From Pseudomonas sp. St316 (GTDB lineage Bacteria; Pseudomonadota; Gammaproteobacteria; Pseudomonadales; Pseudomonadaceae), in assembly GCF_018325905.1 (NCBI RefSeq), contig NZ_AP021901.1:4340001-4404000 (forward strand): 64,000 nucleotides of DNA. The letters run 5' to 3'. The notes under the pieces are model-generated. The model was not told the origin of the DNA, did not search any database, and saw nothing but the letters and a program-made list of their open reading frames with translations. Every line of letters starts with the position of its first letter. The first letter of the stretch is position 1. This document shows, piece after piece, positions 47,506 to 56,651 of this stretch. A program made the translations under genes and the position numbers.

Positions 47506-48042
47506 ATGTCACTGACGCTGAAACTCACCCTGGCTGCCGTGGCATTGCTGCTCGGCGCCTGCCGCAGCGATCCGATCCACTATCACACCCTGAGCCCGGC
47601 CCAACCGGCAGGCCAATCGCGCTCCAGCGTGGACATCCAGATTGAACAGGTGAGCGTTCCACCCCAGGTGGATCGCACCCAGATGGTCATTCGCCAAGGC
47701 AACAGCGGGTTGGCGATCCTGGAAACCGAATGGTGGGGCGCCAGCCTGGCCGATGAACTGCACAGCAGCCTGGACGAACAACTGAGCAACCCTGGCGCAC
47801 ACAAATCATTGCTGCGGGTAGATGTGCAACGCTTTGACTCGATCCCTGGCCGCCATGCCCGCATGGATGTGCAATGGCGACTGCGCAACCTGGGCAACGA
47901 CGCCCGCCCTCTCACGTGCCGCAGCAGCCTGCAAACCCCGGCGGGCGCCAGTATCGACGAGCTGGTAATGGCACACCAGGAGAATGTCCGGCAGTTTGTC
48001 GACCTCGTTGAGCAGGCGGCTGCACGCAAAGCCTGTCCTTGA
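47506..48042 (+). CDS. pqiC: PqiC-type outer-membrane lipoprotein
   Basis: A 178-residue lipoprotein of the ABC-type auxiliary/PqiC family. The signal peptide ends in lipobox LLGAC (cysteine near residue 19), and the mature part opens with YHTLSPAQP, typical of the family. It is thought to receive PqiB at the outer membrane. The ATG at 47506 has AGGAGC upstream; an ATG at 47485 overlapping the pqiB stop is the alternative and would couple translation. Last gene of the pqi operon. Confidence 0.88.
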   Translation: MSLTLKLTLAAVALLLGACRSDPIHYHTLSPAQPAGQSRSSVDIQIEQVSVPPQVDRTQMVIRQGNSGLAILETEWWGASLADELHSSLDEQLSNPGAHKSLLRVDVQRFDSIPGRHARMDVQWRLRNLGNDARPLTCRSSLQTPAGASIDELVMAHQENVRQFVDLVEQAAARKACP

Positions 48043-48167
48043 CCTGTAGGAGCAGCCGAAGGCTCGGGCCGCGTTCGGACGATCTTTTGATCTTTTGATC
48101 TTTCGCTTGAGACTCAAGCGTCGGCGCAAAGATCGCAGCCTCGCTTCGCTCGGCAGCGCCTACAAAG
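48043..48167. repeat. REPIN of the CTGTAGGAGC family overlapping the end of a GST gene
   Basis: CTGTAGGAGCAGCCGAAGGC on the left and CTTCGCTCGGCAGCGCCTAC on the right form the inverted pair; the loop contains GATCTTTTGATC repeats. The right end covers the stop codon of the convergent glutathione transferase (TAG at 48160-48162). Confidence 0.82.
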
Positions 48168-48789
48168 GCCAATGCAGCGACAACACCGGCGCAACGCGGG
48201 GATGGTGGTCGATGCGCGCCAACAACTCATGGAACGCTGGACGGGTGCTCAGCATCGCCTCCCGCGTATTTCTCCACTTCGTGATCACGGCCGCCAGGAT
48301 ATCCAACGCCCCCGGTTCATCACCGCCTAGAAAAGGTCGGGCCGCGAATTGGTCGGCAAACAGCGCCCAATTGCGATACAGCCGTTGCTGCGTGCCAGAG
48401 ATCAATCGCTGCCGAGTCGCTTCGTCCGCCTCGTCCAACCAACGCTCCGGAAAATCGATAATGCCGATGGGCGTGTAGCAGTTGGCCGCGATGTAGACCA
48501 GGCCCCGTATGGCCTGTGCACACTGGACCGGGTCTTGCGGGAGCAGCTTGGATGCAGGGAAGGTCAACCCGAGGTGAATCAGAATCGCCGCCGTTTCGGT
48601 CAGCACCGAACCGTCCGGCAACTGCAGGGTCGGCACCTGCTTCAAAGGATTGAGTGCCTCGAGCTCTTTCGTCGCATCGTTGTCTTGCGTCGAATAGGCA
48701 TCGACCCGCCGATAAGCCACCTCACAGAGACACAGGGCAACCTCCACTGCCGAAGAGCCGGATTGCCTGCAACCGAATAACTGATACAT
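48160..48789 (-). CDS. Glutathione S-transferase family protein
   Basis: A 209-residue cytosolic protein with an N-terminal thioredoxin-like domain (residues 1-80; QVPTLQLPDGSVLTETAAIL carries the cis-proline and glutathione-binding Glu/Ser-Thr region) and a C-terminal helical domain. GGAGG precedes the ATG at 48789, and the longer open frame to 48882 is unsupported. The substrate is unknown. Its last codons and stop lie within a repeat element, so the C-terminus may have been altered by insertion. Confidence 0.88.
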   Translation of the reverse strand: MYQLFGCRQSGSSAVEVALCLCEVAYRRVDAYSTQDNDATKELEALNPLKQVPTLQLPDGSVLTETAAILIHLGLTFPASKLLPQDPVQCAQAIRGLVYIAANCYTPIGIIDFPERWLDEADEATRQRLISGTQQRLYRNWALFADQFAARPFLGGDEPGALDILAAVITKWRNTREAMLSTRPAFHELLARIDHHPRVAPVLSLHWPL

Positions 48790-48982
48790 GAACGTACCTC
48801 CTGCATAAGCGTTAGCCGGTAGAGCCCGCGAGCCCATCCGTGTTCCATCAAGCTGACCGGCAGCGGGCCAACGAGCTATCACTGCCGTCGATGTTCACCA
48901 TCATGCCAATGAAGTTCTCTTGATGATCGCCCGGGACAACAATGGCCCCACACAAACCACTGCACCCCCGGAGCACACCATC

Positions 48983-49495
48983 ATGAAACGCCAAGTCATC
49001 CTCAGCCTCGCTTTCTCTGTACTGGCCGCCAACGTATTTGCCGCCTCGTCCCAACCCGTCGTCGCCGAAGGCGGTTCTGATCGCCTGATCGAAAACCGCG
49101 TCGCTGAAGGCGGTGCCGATCGCTTGCTGGAACGTCGCGTCGCTGAAGGTGGCTCCGATCGCCTGATCGAAAACCGCGTCGCTGAAGGCGGTGCCGATCG
49201 CTTGCTGGAACGTCGCGTCGCTGAAGGTGGCTCTGATCGCCTGATCGAAAACCGCGTCGCTGAAGGCGGTGCCGATCGCTTGCTGGAACGTCGCGTTGCC
49301 GAGGGTGGCTCCGATCGCCTGATCGAAAACCGCGTCGCTGAAGGCGGTGCCGATCGCTTGCTGGAACGTCGCGTTGCCGAGGGTGGCTCCGATCGCCTGA
49401 TCGAAAACCGCGTCGCTGAAGGCGGTGCTGATCGCTTGCTGGAACGTCGCGTTGCCGAGGGTGGCTCCGATCGTCTGATCGAAAACCACGCATGA
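48983..49495 (+). CDS. Secreted protein of eleven 13-residue repeats
   Basis: A 170-residue exported protein. A signal peptide (about residues 1-20, cut at VFA-AS) is followed from residue 27 by exactly eleven 13-residue units that alternate between VAEGGSDRLIENR and VAEGGADRLLERR, ending in ENHA. The DNA is a nearly perfect 78-bp tandem repeat, so copy number can change readily. Each unit has small flexible residues followed by an amphipathic DRL-[IL]-E-x-R stretch that could form a short helix or metal-binding turn. I recall similar Pseudomonas proteins only as uncharacterised. GGAG lies ten bases before the ATG. Monocistronic, with a terminator downstream. Confidence 0.8.
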   Translation: MKRQVILSLAFSVLAANVFAASSQPVVAEGGSDRLIENRVAEGGADRLLERRVAEGGSDRLIENRVAEGGADRLLERRVAEGGSDRLIENRVAEGGADRLLERRVAEGGSDRLIENRVAEGGADRLLERRVAEGGSDRLIENRVAEGGADRLLERRVAEGGSDRLIENHA

Positions 49496-49557
49496 GTTGC
49501 CTGGCAGCCTACCCGATACACCGCTTAAGACGGCTCCCGCACCAAACCCATCCCCCT

Positions 49558-49587
49558 AAAAGCCCGGCCTCATCCACCGGGCTTTTT
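49558..49587. terminator. Bidirectional Rho-independent terminator
   Basis: AAAAGCCCGG (49558-49567) pairs perfectly with CCGGGCTTTT (49577-49586) across a nine-base loop. It serves the repeat-protein gene and the convergent DUF1615 gene. Confidence 0.9.
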
Positions 49588-49604
49588 CATGCCCCAAAGC
49601 CTGG

Positions 49605-50699
49605 CTAACGCCCCGACGCCCGCGCCATGCATCGCTGATAACGCTCATCCACCCGTTTGGCGAACCACGCCGTGGTCAGCTTGCGCGTGATCTTCGGGCT
49701 CTTGAGCACGATCCCCGGCAATACCGCTCGTGGCAACGCCTTGCCCTCGGCCTTGTCAGCCAGTTCGAACACACGCTTGTAGAGTTTGCTGTCCTCGAAC
49801 GCCAGGCTGTCACCCTGCTCCAATTGATCGCGAATGGTCGGGTTGCGCATCCCTAGCGACTTGCCCAGCGTGCGCACCGCCAGTTCCGTGCTGCCTGGCA
49901 TGATGGAATCATGCGCAATCAGATCGCCGTCCAGCGCCAGGGAAATGCCCGACGCCACACTCACCGCATGCTGGAAAGCCGCGTTGCGGCTGGCATACCA
50001 CCCGGCATTGAAATCGGCAAACCGATACAACGGCTCGGTGTAGCTCACCGGATAGCCCAGTAAATGCGCGATACCGAAATACATCCCGCCACGACGGCTG
50101 AACACTTCGCGACGAATCGAGCCCTCTACCGTATAGGGATAATTGCGCGCATTGTCCTGGGCGAACGCGATGCTGACCTGCATTGGCCCACCGGTGTGCA
50201 CCGGATTGAAACCGGCAAACAGGGTCTTGCCCAGCGGCACCATGCCGATGAAATCATCGAAAATCCCGCTCAGCTCTTTCTCGCTACGCGCCGCGTCGAG
50301 CCGATCGCTGTAGCTTTTTCCGTTGGGCGAACGCACCTGGAGTGCACCGCTGACCAACAGTTGCGGAATGTGCACCTTCGCCGCACGGCGGTCGATCTCC
50401 TGACGCGCGATCTTGCCCAGCCCCGGCACTGGCGGATCAGATTGGAACGTCGACTCCTGTTCGGTCACCGCCAGGACAGCACAGATGTTCCGCGTCGTGG
50501 TCGGGATCTGTTGGGCCGCAAAGGCCACGTAGATGTCCGTGGCCCAGCCTTCGCGGTCGACAGCCTTGGCCGGCAACAACTGCACGATCTGCTTCTTGAC
50601 CTCGGAGGGCTGACGCTCAGGCTCCTGTGCCTGGCGGCTGCTGCAACCGGCAAGGGCCAGCAGCGTGGCAAGGGTGATCATCAATCGGTTGAATTGCAT
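49605..50699 (-). CDS. DUF1615 lipoprotein
   Basis: A 364-residue exported lipoprotein. The signal sequence ends in lipobox LAGC (cysteine near residue 18). The mature part matches DUF1615, with the words AVTEQESTFQSDPPVPGLG near residue 85 (an Glu-containing motif that recalls lysozyme-like transglycosylase folds) and GGPMQVSIAFA near 180. A peptidoglycan role is only a suggestion. The ATG at 50699 has GGAGC upstream. The large REPIN array lies just upstream of its promoter region. Confidence 0.86.
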   Translation of the reverse strand: MQFNRLMITLATLLALAGCSSRQAQEPERQPSEVKKQIVQLLPAKAVDREGWATDIYVAFAAQQIPTTTRNICAVLAVTEQESTFQSDPPVPGLGKIARQEIDRRAAKVHIPQLLVSGALQVRSPNGKSYSDRLDAARSEKELSGIFDDFIGMVPLGKTLFAGFNPVHTGGPMQVSIAFAQDNARNYPYTVEGSIRREVFSRRGGMYFGIAHLLGYPVSYTEPLYRFADFNAGWYASRNAAFQHAVSVASGISLALDGDLIAHDSIMPGSTELAVRTLGKSLGMRNPTIRDQLEQGDSLAFEDSKLYKRVFELADKAEGKALPRAVLPGIVLKSPKITRKLTTAWFAKRVDERYQRCMARASGR

Positions 50700-50767
50700 G
50701 GTGCTCCGTCGGATTCGTTCTTCCGGAGCAACCATACGATCAAAAGCGGGTACGGGCTATGCCCAAT

Positions 50768-52537
50768 GTGGGAGCGAGCCTGCTCGCGATAGCATCAGCC
50801 CAGTCAACCCCGCTGCAACTGACCCACCGCTATCGCGAGCAAGCTCAGCTCCCACAGAGGATCTTGTGGCGTATTCGAGGTTTGTGAACGACCCAAAAAA
50901 ACTGTGGGAGCGAGCCTGCTCGCGATAGCGTCAGCCCAGTCAACTCGATGCAAACTGACCCACCGCGATCGCGAGCAAGCTCAGCTCCCACAGAAGATCT
51001 TGTGGCGTATTCGAGGTTTGTGAACGACCCAAAAAAACTGTGGGAGCGAGCTTGCTCGCGATAGCGGCGGCACATTCGACATCACCGGAACTGACCCACC
51101 GCGATCGCGAGCAAGCTCAGCTCCCACAGAGGATCTTGTGGCGTATTCGAGGTCCGTGAACGACCCAAAAAAAACTGTGGGAGCGAGCTTGCTCGCGATA
51201 ACGGCGGCACATTCGACATCACCGGAACTGACCCACCGCGATCGCGAGCAAGCTCAGCTCCCACAGAGGATCTTGTGGCGTATTCGAGGTCCGTGAACGA
51301 CCCAAAAAAAACTGTGGGAGCGAGCTTGCTCGCGATAACGGCGGCACATTCGACATCACCGGAACTGACCCACCGCGATCGCGAGCAAGCTCAGCTCCCA
51401 CAGAGGATCTTGTGGCGTATTCGAGGTTTGTGAACGACCCAAAAAAACTGTGGGAGCGAGCCTGCTCGCGATAACGGCGTCACATTCGACATCACCGGAA
51501 CTGACCCACCGCGATCGCGAGCAAGCTCAGCTCCCACAGAGGATCTTGTGGCGTATTCGAGGTTTGTGAACGCCCCAAAAAACTGTGGGAGCGAGCTTGC
51601 TCGCGATAACGGCGGCACATTCGACATCACCGGAACTGACCCACCGCGATCGCGAGCAAGCTCAGCTCCCACAGAGGATCTTGTGGCGTATGCGAGGTCC
51701 GTGAACGACCCAAAAAAAACTGTGGGAGCGAGCTTGCTCGCGATAACGGCGTCACATTCGACATCACCGGAACTGACCCACCGCGATCGCGAGCAAGCTC
51801 AGCTCCCACAGAGGATCTTGTGGCGTATTCGAGGTCCGTGAACGACCCAAAAAAAACTGTGGGAGCGAGCTTGCTCGCGATAACGGCGGCACATTCGACA
51901 TCACCGGAACTGACCCACCGCGATCGCGAGCAAGCTCAGCTCCCACAGAGGATCTTGTGGCGTATTCGAGGTCCGTGAACGACCCAAAAAAAACTGTGGG
52001 AGCGAGCTTGCTCGCGATAACGGCGGCACATTCGACATCACCGGAACTGACCCACCGCGATCGCGAGCAAGCTCAGCTCCCACAGAGGATCTTGTGGCGT
52101 ATTCGAGGTTTGTGAACGACCCAAAAAAACTGTGGGAGCAAGCTTGCTCGCGATAACGGCGTCACATTCGACATCACCGGAACTGACCCACCGCGATCGC
52201 GAGCAAGCTCAGCTCCCACAGAGGATCTTGTGGCGTATTCGAGGTTTGTGAACGCCCCAAAAAACTGTGGGAGCGAGCTTGCTCGCGATAGCGGCGGCAC
52301 ATTCGACATCACCGGAACTGACCCACCGCGATCGCGAGCAAGCTCAGCTCCCACAGAAGATCTTGTGGCGTATTCGAGGTTTGTGAACGACCCAAAAAAA
52401 CTGTGGGAGCGAGCCTGCTCGCGATAGCGTCAGCCCAGTCAACTCGATGCAAACTGATCCACCGCTATCGCGAGCAAGCTCAGCTCCCACAGGGATTGGG
52501 GTGAACACCGGATGTGTGGACACCCGCTCCCACAGGA
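50768..52537. repeat. Tandem array of thirteen REPIN units, 135-137 bp each
   Basis: Units start (GTGGGAGCRAGCYTGCTCGC) at 50768, 50904, 51040, 51177, 51314, 51450, 51585, 51722, 51859, 51996, 52132, 52267 and 52403. Each is a REPIN plus a private spacer with GGATCTTGTGGCGTATTCGA and a run of A residues; the unit length varies only because that A-run is six to eight long. The last full arm ends at 52490 and a lone half-REP follows at about 52525-52537. The array fills the gap between hemB and the DUF1615 gene, which point the same way. Confidence 0.95.
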
Positions 52538-52548
52538 TCCAGCGCTGA

Positions 52549-53523
52549 TCAGATCCCGCTCAGCGCCAGGTCCATGGCAAAGTAGGTGAAGATCAGGTCT
52601 GCCCCCGCCCGCTTGATTGCGCCAAGGCTCTCGCGCACCACGCGGGCTTCATCGATGGCGCCGGCCTGGGCGGCGAACTTGATCATCGCGTATTCGCCAC
52701 TGACCTGATAAGCCGAGAGCGGCAGGTTCGAAGCCTGGCGAATATCGCGGATGATATCGAGGTAGGCACCGGCCGGCTTGACCATCAGCGCATCGGCACC
52801 TTCCTGCTCATCGAGCAAGGACTCGCGCAATGCTTCGCGGCGATTCATCGGGTTCATCTGGTAGCTCTTGCGGTCGCCTTTCAACGCGCTGCCGCCAGCC
52901 TCGCGGAACGGGCCATAGAGTGCCGAGGCGAACTTGGTGGAATAGGCCATGATTGCCGTCTGGCTAAAACCGGCTTCATCCAGGGCCCGACGAATCGCCT
53001 GGACCTGCCCGTCCATGGCCGCCGATGGCGCGATCACATCGGCACCGGCGCGGGCCGCCGCCACGGCTTGCTTGCCCAGGTTGACCAGGGTCCGGTCGTT
53101 GTCCACTTCATCGCCGTGCAGCACACCGCAATGACCATGCTCGGTGTATTCACAGAAGCAGGTGTCGGACATCACGATCATCTCCGGCACCGCGTCCTTG
53201 CAGATCCCGGCCATGCGCGACACCAGGCCGCGCTCGCTCCAGGTGTCGCTGCCGTCATTATCCAGGTGGTGGGACACACCAAAGGTCATCACCGACTTGA
53301 TGCCGGCACGGGCATAACGCTCGATCTCGCCGGCCAGCTTCGATTCAGGAATGCGTACCACGCCGGGCATGCTCTTGATCGGCACAAAATCATCGATTTC
53401 TTCTTCGACGAAAATCGGCAGCACCAAGTCGTTCAACGTGAACTCGGTTTCCTGGAACAGGCTGCGCAGGCTTGCATTGCGACGCAGACGGCGTGGACGT
53501 GCTTCGGGGAACTGGCTGGACAT
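52549..53523 (-). CDS. hemB: Porphobilinogen synthase (delta-aminolevulinate dehydratase), zinc-type
   Basis: A 324-residue enzyme that condenses two 5-aminolevulinate to porphobilinogen in heme synthesis. The Schiff-base lysines are K197 ([13 protein letters not shown]) and K249 ([11 protein letters not shown]). The metal site [15 protein letters not shown] has C122, C124 and C132, the pattern of zinc-dependent enzymes such as E. coli HemB. The housekeeping Pseudomonas enzyme known from P. aeruginosa has a magnesium-type site without these cysteines, so this is probably a second, different hemB. The ATG at 53523 has AGGAG upstream. Confidence 0.93.
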   Translation of the reverse strand: MSSQFPEARPRRLRRNASLRSLFQETEFTLNDLVLPIFVEEEIDDFVPIKSMPGVVRIPESKLAGEIERYARAGIKSVMTFGVSHHLDNDGSDTWSERGLVSRMAGICKDAVPEMIVMSDTCFCEYTEHGHCGVLHGDEVDNDRTLVNLGKQAVAAARAGADVIAPSAAMDGQVQAIRRALDEAGFSQTAIMAYSTKFASALYGPFREAGGSALKGDRKSYQMNPMNRREALRESLLDEQEGADALMVKPAGAYLDIIRDIRQASNLPLSAYQVSGEYAMIKFAAQAGAIDEARVVRESLGAIKRAGADLIFTYFAMDLALSGI

Positions 53524-53713
53524 GGGACTCCTGGGCAGAAATGGGTGCTCGATCACAAGGCGCAAAGCTTATGCCCTGGCCGACCAGGGCACAAACGTCG
53601 GCTGGAAAACAGAGTGTTACCGGCCAGGCAATAATCTACTCACAAGGTCAGCGAGCCATTGATGCACGTCACCTCCAGTTGCTTGTAATCGAATCGGCGG
53701 GCCGTGGGGTGAC

Positions 53714-54412
53714 TCATTCCGGAATCTTCAACCCGCGCGCCACAGCCGGTCGGGCCAGGAAACGCTCCAGTACCCGCGTCACATTGGGGAAGTTCTGGAT
53801 TCCGACCAAATCACCGGCCTCGTAAAAGCCGATCAAGTTGCGCACCCAGGGGAACGTGGCGATATCGGCGATGGTGTAGCGCTCGCCCATGATCCAATCC
53901 CGTCCTTGCAGACGGCCATCGAGCACCTTGAGCAGGCGCTTGCTTTCCTCGACGTAGCGATCGCGCGGCCGCTTGTCCTCGTAGTCCTTGCCGGCGAACT
54001 TGTTGAAGAACCCCAACTGCCCGAACATCGGCCCGATCCCGCCCATCTGGAACATCAGCCACTGGATCGTCTCGTAGCGCGCCGCCGACTCCTGGGCCAG
54101 CAACTGCCCGCTCTTGTCCGCCAGATAAATCAGGATCGCCCCCGACTCGAACAACGCCAACGGCTGGTCGCCCGGTCCATGGGGATCGAGAATCGCCGGG
54201 ATCTTGTTGTTGGGGTTCAGGGAAAGGAACTCGGGCGACAGTTGATCGTTGCTGGCGAAGTCCACTTTGTGGGGCTCGTACGGCAGGCCGGTCTCTTCCA
54301 GCATGATCGAAACCTTCACGCCGTTGGGGGTGGGCAGGGAGTAGAGCTGGATCCACTCCGGGTATTGGGCGGGCCATTTTTCGGTGATGGGGAATGGGGT
54401 CAAGTCGGGCAT
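53714..54412 (-). CDS. Glutathione S-transferase, YghU/YfcG-like
   Basis: A 232-residue GST of the Nu-class type. The N-terminal domain carries LYSLPTPNGVKVSIMLEE near residue 25, where Thr/Asn replace the usual catalytic serine or tyrosine, NPNNKIPAILDP with the cis-proline near 75, and LFESGAILIYLADKSG near 95; the C-terminal helical domain contains QMGGIGPMFGQLGFF, which is typical of YghU/YfcG disulfide-bond reductases. The ATG at 54412 fits this family; the longer frame to 54493 has no support. It is a single gene. Confidence 0.9.
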   Translation of the reverse strand: MPDLTPFPITEKWPAQYPEWIQLYSLPTPNGVKVSIMLEETGLPYEPHKVDFASNDQLSPEFLSLNPNNKIPAILDPHGPGDQPLALFESGAILIYLADKSGQLLAQESAARYETIQWLMFQMGGIGPMFGQLGFFNKFAGKDYEDKRPRDRYVEESKRLLKVLDGRLQGRDWIMGERYTIADIATFPWVRNLIGFYEAGDLVGIQNFPNVTRVLERFLARPAVARGLKIPE

Positions 54413-54728
54413 GGGGTCGGCTCGGAAATGAAGGAAAGCCCGAGGATAATCCAAGATGTACGGGAGGGCATCACTGCCCGTCACGGAATTCACGTCGTCC
54501 CTTCTTAATTTCGCAACATCCTGTCGTTAACGTTCGTCCCATCTCCTGACGGAGATCGCTACAGTGCACCGGGACCCGCCAGGATCGAACCAAAGGGCTT
54601 GAAGAGACTCTGAGCAATGCCCCGGGGATTCGACGCGGCGTAATGACAGGGAAAACACCCGAGGCCACCCGCTTCGCGGTGCCAGGGTTTGTCAGCCTGA
54701 CTCAAGAGTGCTGAAGAATAACTATCCC
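54413..54728 (+). other. Gene-free leader region with inverted repeats
   Basis: No gene or REP element was found in this 316-base gap between two divergent genes. On the plus strand it contains several short inverted repeats, including GGCCACCCGC-TTCG-CGGTGCC near 54662-54682 and CAGC...GCTG around 54693-54713, so the histidine phosphatase mRNA may have a folded leader. No known riboswitch class could be recognised. Confidence 0.3.
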
Positions 54729-55403
54729 ATGATGAACCCACTGAATTTCGCCAGACGCTTCAAACACCGTTCGTGGCTGATGCTGCCGACGCTGCTTGTG
54801 GTCTGTGGCCTGGTGCTGGCGCTGGAATCCAGCGTCAGCCGCGCCCAGCCGGCCGACGGAGTGCAGACGTTGGTGTTCCTGCGCCACGCCGAGAAACCCG
54901 CCGGTGGCCTGGGCCAGCTCAACTGCCAGGGTCTCAACCGCGCCATCGACCTGGCCACCCTGCTGCCGGAAAAATTCGGCAAGGCCGACTACGTGTTCGC
55001 AGCCAACCCGACCCGCAATGTCGAAGAGGGTGAGCTGGACAATTCCTATAGCTATATTCGCCCGCTGATGACCATCAGCCCCAGCGCCATCAAGCTCGGG
55101 TTGCCGGTGAACATCAATTATTCGGCCAACGACACCAGCGACCTGGCTGATGAACTGCTACACGACAAGTACCACAACGCCACCATCTATACCGCCTGGT
55201 CCCACGGCTACCTGCCAGAACTGATCAACAAGGTCGCCGAGGAGGCCGTGGGCAAGAAGCAGACCATTACCGATGACTGGGCGTCAGGCGATTTCGATTC
55301 GCTGTACGTGCTGACCCTGACCTGGCACAACGGCAAGGCCAGCCTCACCAGCCATAGCTACAAGCAAGGCTTGGACAACGGCCAGGAAACCTGCCCGACC
55401 TGA
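54729..55403 (+). CDS. Exported histidine phosphatase family protein
   Basis: A 224-residue member of the histidine phosphatase superfamily. An N-terminal hydrophobic segment (WLMLPTLLVVCGLVLAL, residues 15-31) serves as signal or anchor. The catalytic RHG-type motif is LRHAEKP near residue 56, with Ala in place of the usual Gly, and the second-half catalytic histidine is probably in TAWSHGYLPEL near 158. The start is uncertain: ATG at 54729 or 54732 fits the signal sequence, while GTG at 54708 is also in frame. No strong ribosome-binding site is visible. Substrate unknown. Confidence 0.8.
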   Translation: MMNPLNFARRFKHRSWLMLPTLLVVCGLVLALESSVSRAQPADGVQTLVFLRHAEKPAGGLGQLNCQGLNRAIDLATLLPEKFGKADYVFAANPTRNVEEGELDNSYSYIRPLMTISPSAIKLGLPVNINYSANDTSDLADELLHDKYHNATIYTAWSHGYLPELINKVAEEAVGKKQTITDDWASGDFDSLYVLTLTWHNGKASLTSHSYKQGLDNGQETCPT

Positions 55404-55420
55404 TCAGTCGCCACTTCCCT

Positions 55421-55511
55421 TTGTGGGCGCGAGCTTGCTCGCGATGGCGATAACCCAGGCGACATCGATGTCGACTGCTGCACCGCTATCGCGAGCAAGC
55501 TCGCTCCCACA
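55421..55511. repeat. REPIN
   Basis: Inverted REP pair (TTGTGGGCGCGAGCTTGCTC and GAGCAAGCTCGCTCCCAC) between the convergent histidine phosphatase and selU genes. Confidence 0.88.
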
Positions 55512-55547
55512 GGGGGTAGCCGTTCAACGCTGGGCCTGATTGCGAGC

Positions 55548-56651
55548 TCACCCTCCCCGGGCCGCCCGCTCGCGCAAGTACTCCAGCACCGCCGCCTGGT
55601 CTCCCGAGAACTCGATCCGCAGCCCCTTCTTTTCCCGCTGGAACACGTACATCGGGTCGTAATACTCGCGCAGCAAGCCTTCTATCCACCCGCGATGCAA
55701 GTCGACGGCGCCGCTGCTGGCCTGCTCGGCCAGGGCGGTTTCCAGGATGTTCATCAAGCGCCGGTGACGGTCACCGCCCAGGCGCTTGTGGATGTTGTCC
55801 AGGCTTGCCAGCAACCGCTCGCAAAACAGTGAGAAACCTTCGTCGCCATGTACGGCGACAAATTCCGCACACAGGTCGATGACGTAATCCTGCAGGATCC
55901 GCTCGACCCGATGCTCCAGGCTGTCTTCGAGCCAGACCATCGGAACCTGCTGCATGCGCTGGTACAAAGGCAGCGGCAAGGCACAGCTGCCCACCGCACG
56001 GCTCTCATCTTCAAGCACAAACTGTTCGATGCCGGCGGCGCGCTTTTTCAGCACATCCACGGCCAGGCGGTTTTCAAAATCGATGTTGGAAGGCTGGCCG
56101 GTGGCGCGTTTGCCGAAGCTGGAACCGCGATGGTTGGCATAACCTTCCAGATCCAGGCTGTTGCTCAGTTGGCCCAGCGCTTGGGTCTTGCCGGTCCCGG
56201 TCATGCCGCCGAGCAGCACCAGGTCGCACTGGGCGACCGCCTGCTCGACCGTGTCCAGCAAGAAGGTGCGCATGGCCTTGTAGCCACCGCCGACCCTGGG
56301 GTAATCAATGCCCGCTTCGTCCTTGAGCCACTGCTGGACAATTTGCGAACGCAAACCGCCGCGAAAGCAATACAGCACACCGTCTGGATGGGCCTTGGCG
56401 AACTCGGCCCAAGCCTGGATGCGCTGGGCCTTGGTTTCACCGGACACCAGTTGATGCCCCAGGACAATGGCGGCCTGCTGCCCCTGCTGTTTGTAGCAGG
56501 TACCGACGCGTTGCCGTTCGCTGTCGGTCATCAGCGGCAAATTGACCACGCCGGGGAAGGCCCCCTTGATGAATTCGACCGGGGCGCGGGTGTCCATCAT
56601 CGGCCGGTCATTGAGGAAGATGTCGCGGTAATCGGTGATGTCATGGCTCAT
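55548..56651 (-). CDS. selU: tRNA 2-selenouridine synthase
   Basis: A 367-residue enzyme (also named MnmH) that replaces sulfur of 2-thiouridine at the tRNA wobble position with selenium from selenophosphate. It has an N-terminal rhodanese domain, whose Cys-containing loop is [10 protein letters not shown] near residue 97, and a C-terminal P-loop domain with [10 protein letters not shown] near 147. Its ATG shares a base with the selD stop (TGATG), so the two are translationally coupled and act together: SelD makes the selenophosphate that SelU uses. Confidence 0.95.
   Translation of the reverse strand: MSHDITDYRDIFLNDRPMMDTRAPVEFIKGAFPGVVNLPLMTDSERQRVGTCYKQQGQQAAIVLGHQLVSGETKAQRIQAWAEFAKAHPDGVLYCFRGGLRSQIVQQWLKDEAGIDYPRVGGGYKAMRTFLLDTVEQAVAQCDLVLLGGMTGTGKTQALGQLSNSLDLEGYANHRGSSFGKRATGQPSNIDFENRLAVDVLKKRAAGIEQFVLEDESRAVGSCALPLPLYQRMQQVPMVWLEDSLEHRVERILQDYVIDLCAEFVAVHGDEGFSLFCERLLASLDNIHKRLGGDRHRRLMNILETALAEQASSGAVDLHRGWIEGLLREYYDPMYVFQREKKGLRIEFSGDQAAVLEYLRERAARGG

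Noticed and set aside
48848..49521. Long minus-strand frames across the 13-residue repeat gene
   Set aside because: The 39-bp unit is a multiple of three, so all frames without a stop in one unit stay open. Only the plus-strand frame has a signal peptide and ribosome-binding site.
50768..52490. CRISPR-like array or a family of tandem small genes
   Set aside because: Same reasons as above. The 60- to 97-codon frames that recur with the repeat period on both strands have no ribosome-binding sites and simply reflect the repeats.
53566..53713. Possible tRNA or small RNA between hemB and the GST gene
   Set aside because: No cloverleaf, CCA end or terminator could be built from this stretch.
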